From assembly GCF_000341285.1 (NCBI RefSeq), contig NW_005178448.1, positions 103,003-167,002 of the forward strand: a stretch of 64,000 nt of DNA, written 5' to 3'. The DNA comes from Galdieria sulphuraria. Taxonomy: Eukaryota > Rhodophyta > Bangiophyceae > Galdieriales > Galdieriaceae. Below the pieces are notes generated by a model. That model was not told where the DNA came from and did no database searches. It worked only from the letters and a program-made list of their open reading frames with translations. The translations under genes were made by a program, and so were the position numbers. Below, piece after piece: positions 63,144 to 64,000 of this stretch. Within the stretch, counting starts at the first letter, position 1, and the number at the start of each line of letters is the position of its first letter.

Positions 63144-63416
63144 TGCCATGACACACGCATTCTTTTTTGTGCTTTAGAAATAAAAAATTCGTTGTTGTGT
63201 TCGCTACTTTGTCAGCTAGTCAGTGACCAAATGATTCCAACTTTATTTAAAACATTTTTCTATTTGTATATAGAATACAGAAATATACAGTCCAAGTAAT
63301 ACAATGTGAATTTTCTAAGATAGTTCTATTTCTAATGGGTACATTTAGTTTCCTAAACCGCTTTCTATTTCAGATTGTCTTTCCTATTTCATAATGTTCT
63401 GAGATGACGTGATTCT

Positions 63417-64000
63417 TCATAAGTACAATTTGGTTACCTGTGAAAGCGTTTCTTCCTGGAAAATAACATTGTAAAAAACTCGTTGGTTTTCAATCAACTG
63501 TAATAGAAACTCAATAACCAATACTGCCAAACCGAGAACAAAACCACTCATCAAGGAGTTGGTAAAAGGAACCACGCATAGCGTCATAATAGCAGGAAGT
63601 ACTTGTCTCTCGTTTCTCCATTCAATATGTTCTACTTCCTGAAAGTTTTCTTGTGATATATATTGACTCGAAAACAAAAAAAGTAACACTACCTTGAGCA
63701 TAAGTGCACCAGCCACAAACAAAGGAGGAGCTGTTGCTCCAAGTGGAATTGACTGAAACAAACTCATAACGATAGTAGAGAGTAGGAAGCAAATTCCAGT
63801 TACTACCGCAGTAAAACCTGTTCTGCCACCTTCACGGATGCCAACAGAAGACTCTGCGAATGGAATGCATACGCCAGATCCCGTCAATCCTCCGACAATG
63901 GTTGTGACGCCTGTAAGAAATACCGTCCAAATGGATTGTGTATTATTGGGCCAAGTTGAAAGCAATGAAGAGAAGACTTCGTTGGTCCCTAGGATACTTT
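63417..64000 (-). CDS. AzgA-type hypoxanthine/guanine/adenine permease, 3' part
   Basis: The C-terminal part of a nucleobase transporter of the AzgA subfamily in NCS2/NAT. The frame is open to the right edge (reading GTNEVFSSLLSTWPN), so the N-terminal half is missing. Landmarks: VGGLTGSGVCIPFAESSVGI, REGGRTGFTAVVTGICFLLS, PLFVAGALMLK, HIEWRNERQVLPAIMTLCVV with PFTNSLMSGFVLG, the block typical of AzgA proteins. The stretch 63692-63639 (54 bases, GTAGTG...TTTCAG) looks like an in-frame intron between ALMLK and EVEHIEW. Several membrane helices are evident. It imports purines at the plasma membrane or a plastid envelope. Confidence 0.85.
   Translation of the reverse strand, partial: SILGTNEVFSSLLSTWPNNTQSIWTVFLTGVTTIVGGLTGSGVCIPFAESSVGIREGGRTGFTAVVTGICFLLSTIVMSLFQSIPLGATAPPLFVAGALMLKVVLLFLFSSQYISQENFQEVEHIEWRNERQVLPAIMTLCVVPFTNSLMSGFVLGLAVLVIEFLLQLIENQRVFYNVIFQEETLSQVTKLYL

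Overview
This window reads as nuclear DNA from a very compact, intron-bearing photosynthetic eukaryote. It most resembles a cyanidiophyte red alga such as Galdieria sulphuraria; that is an inference from style and gene content, since no search was run. The evidence is AT-rich DNA, GT-AG introns mostly 41-60 bases long, neighbouring genes often 4-50 bases apart or overlapping, and plastid-linked genes (homogentisate-type prenyltransferase, YGGT protein, PsbQ-like protein, siroheme-pathway methyltransferase) beside fully eukaryotic ones (spliceosomal helicases, RNA polymerase subunits, APC11, CHMP4). I see no operons in the bacterial sense, no CRISPR array, and no retroelement or virus-like remains.

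Layout. 1-5.6 kb: 3' end of a uroporphyrinogen methyltransferase, COQ9, then a gene-poor, very AT-rich stretch of about 2.7 kb with one doubtful spliced minus-strand gene, then an unrecognised gene. 5.6-18 kb: PAQR receptor, RCC1-like protein, carotenoid oxygenase, MogA, a nucleotidyltransferase-glucuronokinase fusion, a NYN-type RNase, a PsbQ-like protein, DBP5, a YGGT protein and a hypothetical protein. 18-30 kb: isopropylmalate-dehydrogenase-like enzyme, DPE2, a mitochondrial carrier, TBL2, a glycine-rich small protein, a homogentisate prenyltransferase, RPA12, APC11 and an eIF4B-like repeat protein. 30-45 kb: a 5'-3' exoribonuclease, RPB5, PRP2/DHX16, a HIT protein, TGS1, USP48, an unrecognised five-exon gene and COQ5. 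45-64 kb: formate dehydrogenase, ADP/ATP carrier, RPS6, PRP28, an NCA1-like protein, tRNA-Ala(AGC), malate dehydrogenase, TBCB, an MRS2 magnesium channel, CHMP4, a WD40 protein, an LSD1-type zinc-finger protein, a short-chain dehydrogenase, a secreted Tyr/Pro/Ser-rich protein and an AzgA-type purine permease cut by the window edge.

Shared themes: RNA metabolism is strongly represented (PRP2, PRP28, DBP5, TGS1, XRN, NYN RNase, RPB5, RPA12). Quinone and isoprenoid metabolism recurs (COQ9, COQ5, homogentisate prenyltransferase, carotenoid oxygenase). DPE2 and the glucuronokinase fusion serve carbohydrate use. Several genes became visible only by splicing short exons by eye (glycine-rich protein, RPA12, APC11, HIT protein, the 42.7 kb gene). 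Their exon borders rest on GT/AG signals, phase agreement and family similarity recalled from memory.
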